From assembly GCF_001652265.1 (NCBI RefSeq), contig NZ_LWBS01000097.1, positions 1-64,000 on the forward strand: 64,000 bases of DNA, in the 5' to 3' direction. Under the pieces are notes generated by a model. That model did no database searches. It worked only from the letters and a program-made list of their open reading frames with translations, and was not told the DNA's origin. Within the stretch, counting starts at the first letter, position 1. Each line of letters begins with the position of its first letter. Positions 61,885 through 64,000 of the stretch are shown in pieces. The position numbers and the translations under genes are program-made. This DNA comes from Rhizobium leguminosarum. Its GTDB lineage: Bacteria > Pseudomonadota > Alphaproteobacteria > Rhizobiales > Rhizobiaceae.

Positions 61885-63090
61885 ATGACTAGCGTGCGCC
61901 TCCCGGGTAACGTTCTCGTCGCTGTCATGATCGCCTGCGTCGCCACTTGTTACGGCTTCGGCCTCAGCCTGTTTCCCCAGATCATCCCCGACATGCGGAA
62001 AGATCTTGCCTTCGACTATGCGTTCGTCGGCACTGTCACCGGCTTGGTCCAGTTTTCCACGGTGGCATTCGCCGTGCTCGCTACCTGGCTCGTCCATCGC
62101 ATCGGTGCCGCACGGACGGTGGTGGCGTCCGTGTCGCTCTGTGGGCTTTGCCTGTCGGGCATCCCCATCATCGACAATCTCTATGTTGTTGCCGGCCTGC
62201 TGATGGTCGCCGGCGCGACGGGCGCATCGACCTTCGTGCCGATGATTAACCTCGCCTCGCGGGTGGTGAGAGCAGAACAACGCGGCTTTGCCATGAGCCT
62301 GATCTCCAGCGCCCCGGCCTTTGGCGTCCTCATCAATAGCGCACTCGTGGCGGCATACGCCGGAAGCGGTCACTGGCAGATGGTCTGGTATCTCACAGGC
62401 GCGGCCACGATCACACTGGCCATTGTCACCCACATCCTCTTCGGGCGGGCCGGCCTCTTCGACAGCGGGGCAAGTCACGAAACGCTCGCGTCAACTGCCG
62501 GCGCTTCAGCAAGCCTGCGCTCCATCATGCCATGGGTGGTGCTGATCTTCGCGCTCGGCTTCATCAACGGCCTGATGCCCTATCCCTATCTCACCTACCT
62601 GTCGCCGTTCCTGCGCGAGGAACTCGGCTATTCCGTCGGCTTTGCCTCGTGGCTCTGGGCAACGATCGGGGTGGTGGGGATCAGCGCAGGCTTCGCCATT
62701 GGCACAATATCGTCGCGCCTCGGATCGCGCTATGCCATGCTCGCCTGTTACTCAAGCTTCCTCGCCGCCGGCGCCCTCGTCGTCCTCGATCCCTCGATGC
62801 AACTCTCGATCCTGTCAGGCATCTTCTTCTCGCTGGGCTTTTATCCGATCTATGGCCTGCTGCCGGCCTACGTCTCACATCGCGCCACGCCACGCCTTGC
62901 GGTGACTGTCTTAGGCATCTGCACCGTGTTCCAAGGCATCGGCGGCACTACAGGGAACTTCTTTGGCGGCGTGATCAAGACATCGACGGAGAGTTTCAGC
63001 GGCATCTATCTTGCCGTTGCAGTTACGGCCGCCGTCGCGGCGGCGATGACGATTTTGCTGCCGAAGGATCAAAGGGTGCAGGCCGAGTAA
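61885..63090 (+). CDS. MFS transporter (YbfB-like)
   Basis: The protein is 401 residues from the ATG at 61885, with AGAGG before it. It has twelve membrane helices: LVAVMIACVATCYGFGLSLF near the start, a cytoplasmic loop after helix 6 (residues about 185-210) and GFINGLMPYPYLTYLSPFLR in the second half. The substrate is unknown. The gene is not tightly linked to its neighbours. The start of an old frame at 61831 (ATG) is less likely as it lacks membrane character. Confidence 0.88.
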   Translation: MTSVRLPGNVLVAVMIACVATCYGFGLSLFPQIIPDMRKDLAFDYAFVGTVTGLVQFSTVAFAVLATWLVHRIGAARTVVASVSLCGLCLSGIPIIDNLYVVAGLLMVAGATGASTFVPMINLASRVVRAEQRGFAMSLISSAPAFGVLINSALVAAYAGSGHWQMVWYLTGAATITLAIVTHILFGRAGLFDSGASHETLASTAGASASLRSIMPWVVLIFALGFINGLMPYPYLTYLSPFLREELGYSVGFASWLWATIGVVGISAGFAIGTISSRLGSRYAMLACYSSFLAAGALVVLDPSMQLSILSGIFFSLGFYPIYGLLPAYVSHRATPRLAVTVLGICTVFQGIGGTTGNFFGGVIKTSTESFSGIYLAVAVTAAVAAAMTILLPKDQRVQAE

Positions 63091-63170
63091 CGTCTGCCGA
63101 TGCTGCCTTTGGCGCAAACGCTATTATATGTGAGCATCCTCGCCGAACGCGCCTGCTGTTTTTTTGCCGA

Positions 63171-64000
63171 TCAGGCCTTTTCGAAGAGTGGCGAGATGAC
63201 CATTTCCGGCACCAGCACCAGGCCCTTGTCCGTTATCCGGATTTCCGGGATGACCGACAGCGGGATGAGATTGAAGCCCATATAGGCGATGGTGCAGCCT
63301 GCCTTTTCCCATTCGAGCTTCAAGGCCCTTACCTCGTCGGCGACCTGGTGCACGCGCTTGTCGGACAAAAGCCCGGCGATCGGCAGTGGCACCATCGCCG
63401 TCACCTTGCCGTCCATGACGACACAGACGCCGCCCTGCTTTTCTTCGATCGCGTCGAGCGCCACCTGCATGTCCGCTGCATTGGTGCCGGCGACGATGAT
63501 GTTGTGGCTGTCGTGGCCGACCGAGGATGCGACAGCGCCTTGTCTGAGGCCGAAGCCGTTGAGCAGCCCGTGGGCGACATTGCCGGCAGACTTGCCGTGA
63601 CGCTCCACCACCGTCACGAAGCAGAGGTCGTGCTTGTCGAAATGCGCCTGCCAGTCATTGGCCGGCTCCAGCGTGACGGTGACATGGCCGAGGGTGATGC
63701 CAGGCAGCTCCGTCTTGATCGTATGAGCGACGACCGTCTCCGTCGGTAGGTCCGGTGTCAGTTTGAGGTTCTTTGGCAGCTTGACCGTGTGGTAGGCGGC
63801 ATCCGGATAGCGGTACGGTTTCGACAGGGCTTCCTCGAGGATCGGTGTGATCTTCTTGCCGTCGACGACGAGTTCGCCACCATACCAGGTGCTGACCGGC
63901 GTAAGGTCGTCGCTGAGAAGCACCAGGTCGGCGCGGCGTCCGCCGCCCAGACCGCCGATTTCGCCTTCCATGCCGAACCGCGTTGCGCCGTGCAGCGAAC
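63171..64000 (-). CDS. Adenine deaminase, C-terminal part (cut by window edge)
   Basis: The minus-strand frame enters from the right edge as [32 protein letters not shown], which is the amidohydrolase metal-site end. The Ade-specific C-terminal domain follows ([29 protein letters not shown]). It ends at 63171 with [12 protein letters not shown]. The enzyme converts adenine to hypoxanthine. At least 276 residues are visible of about 560-600. The ATG at 63971 is internal, not the start. Confidence 0.93.
   Translation of the reverse strand, partial: SLHGATRFGMEGEIGGLGGGRRADLVLLSDDLTPVSTWYGGELVVDGKKITPILEEALSKPYRYPDAAYHTVKLPKNLKLTPDLPTETVVAHTIKTELPGITLGHVTVTLEPANDWQAHFDKHDLCFVTVVERHGKSAGNVAHGLLNGFGLRQGAVASSVGHDSHNIIVAGTNAADMQVALDAIEEKQGGVCVVMDGKVTAMVPLPIAGLLSDKRVHQVADEVRALKLEWEKAGCTIAYMGFNLIPLSVIPEIRITDKGLVLVPEMVISPLFEKA

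Noticed and set aside
61588..62478. Minus-strand frame of 296 codons across the MFS gene start
   Set aside because: It is mostly antisense to the MFS gene; only the short flavoprotein remnant in other frames is supported.

Overview
The window looks like a piece of a Rhizobium genome, most likely from the R. leguminosarum/R. etli group and possibly from a secondary replicon. The evidence is GC-rich coding, many ABC importers with dedicated regulators, three RIME1-type intergenic mosaic elements, a CCUCCUCCC-loop small RNA of the rhizobial alpha-r14/cuckoo type, and DUF1127 genes. I saw no rRNA, tRNA, CRISPR array or prophage. Function is inferred from motifs and gene order; no database search was run.

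Layout. 1-845: the start of an IS1380-family transposase and one end of its element, joined to the 3' part of a diguanylate cyclase gene. 920-8221 (-): a seven-gene operon with a CUT1-type ABC importer, a glycerophosphodiester phosphodiesterase, a LacI regulator and an inositol-monophosphatase-family phosphatase. 8806-12730: small single genes (DUF1127, YbaK-like editing protein, Tim44-like protein, 2-hydroxyacid dehydrogenase, HupE/UreJ). 12853-20215: a cytochrome bd locus made of a GbsR-like regulator, cydD, cydC, cydA, cydB and cydX, preceded by an FNR-like box and a perfect 26-bp palindrome. 20335-20998: a toxin-antitoxin pair with a frameshifted toxin. 21050-28241: a second CUT1 importer with a divergent AraC regulator, ending in a natural fusion of a Gfo/Idh/MocA oxidoreductase with an aldo/keto reductase.

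28339-38251 is the most coherent system. An NtrC-like site and a sigma-54 promoter sit just before a guanidine-I (ykkC) riboswitch with its terminator. They are followed by an ABC importer, two urea-carboxylase-associated proteins (carboxyguanidine deiminase type), a urea/guanidine carboxylase and allophanate hydrolase. Together these predict import of guanidine and its breakdown to ammonium, under both nitrogen and guanidine control.

38349-49610: a frameshifted VOC gene, two Gfo/Idh/MocA oxidoreductases divergent from a fumarylacetoacetase-family gene, methylmalonyl-CoA mutase, and a probable organosulfur module (LLM monooxygenase, MetINQ-type importer, FMN reductase). 49827-51846: an Fsr-type MFS exporter and a PraR-like XRE regulator. 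52193-58474: a ribose-type ABC importer with an L-fucose/L-arabinose isomerase-like protein and a divergent AraC regulator. 58994-59483: the four-hairpin small RNA and a DUF1127 gene. 60200-63090: a TauD-type dioxygenase, a decayed FAD/NAD(P)-binding gene and an MFS transporter. The right edge cuts an adenine deaminase gene.
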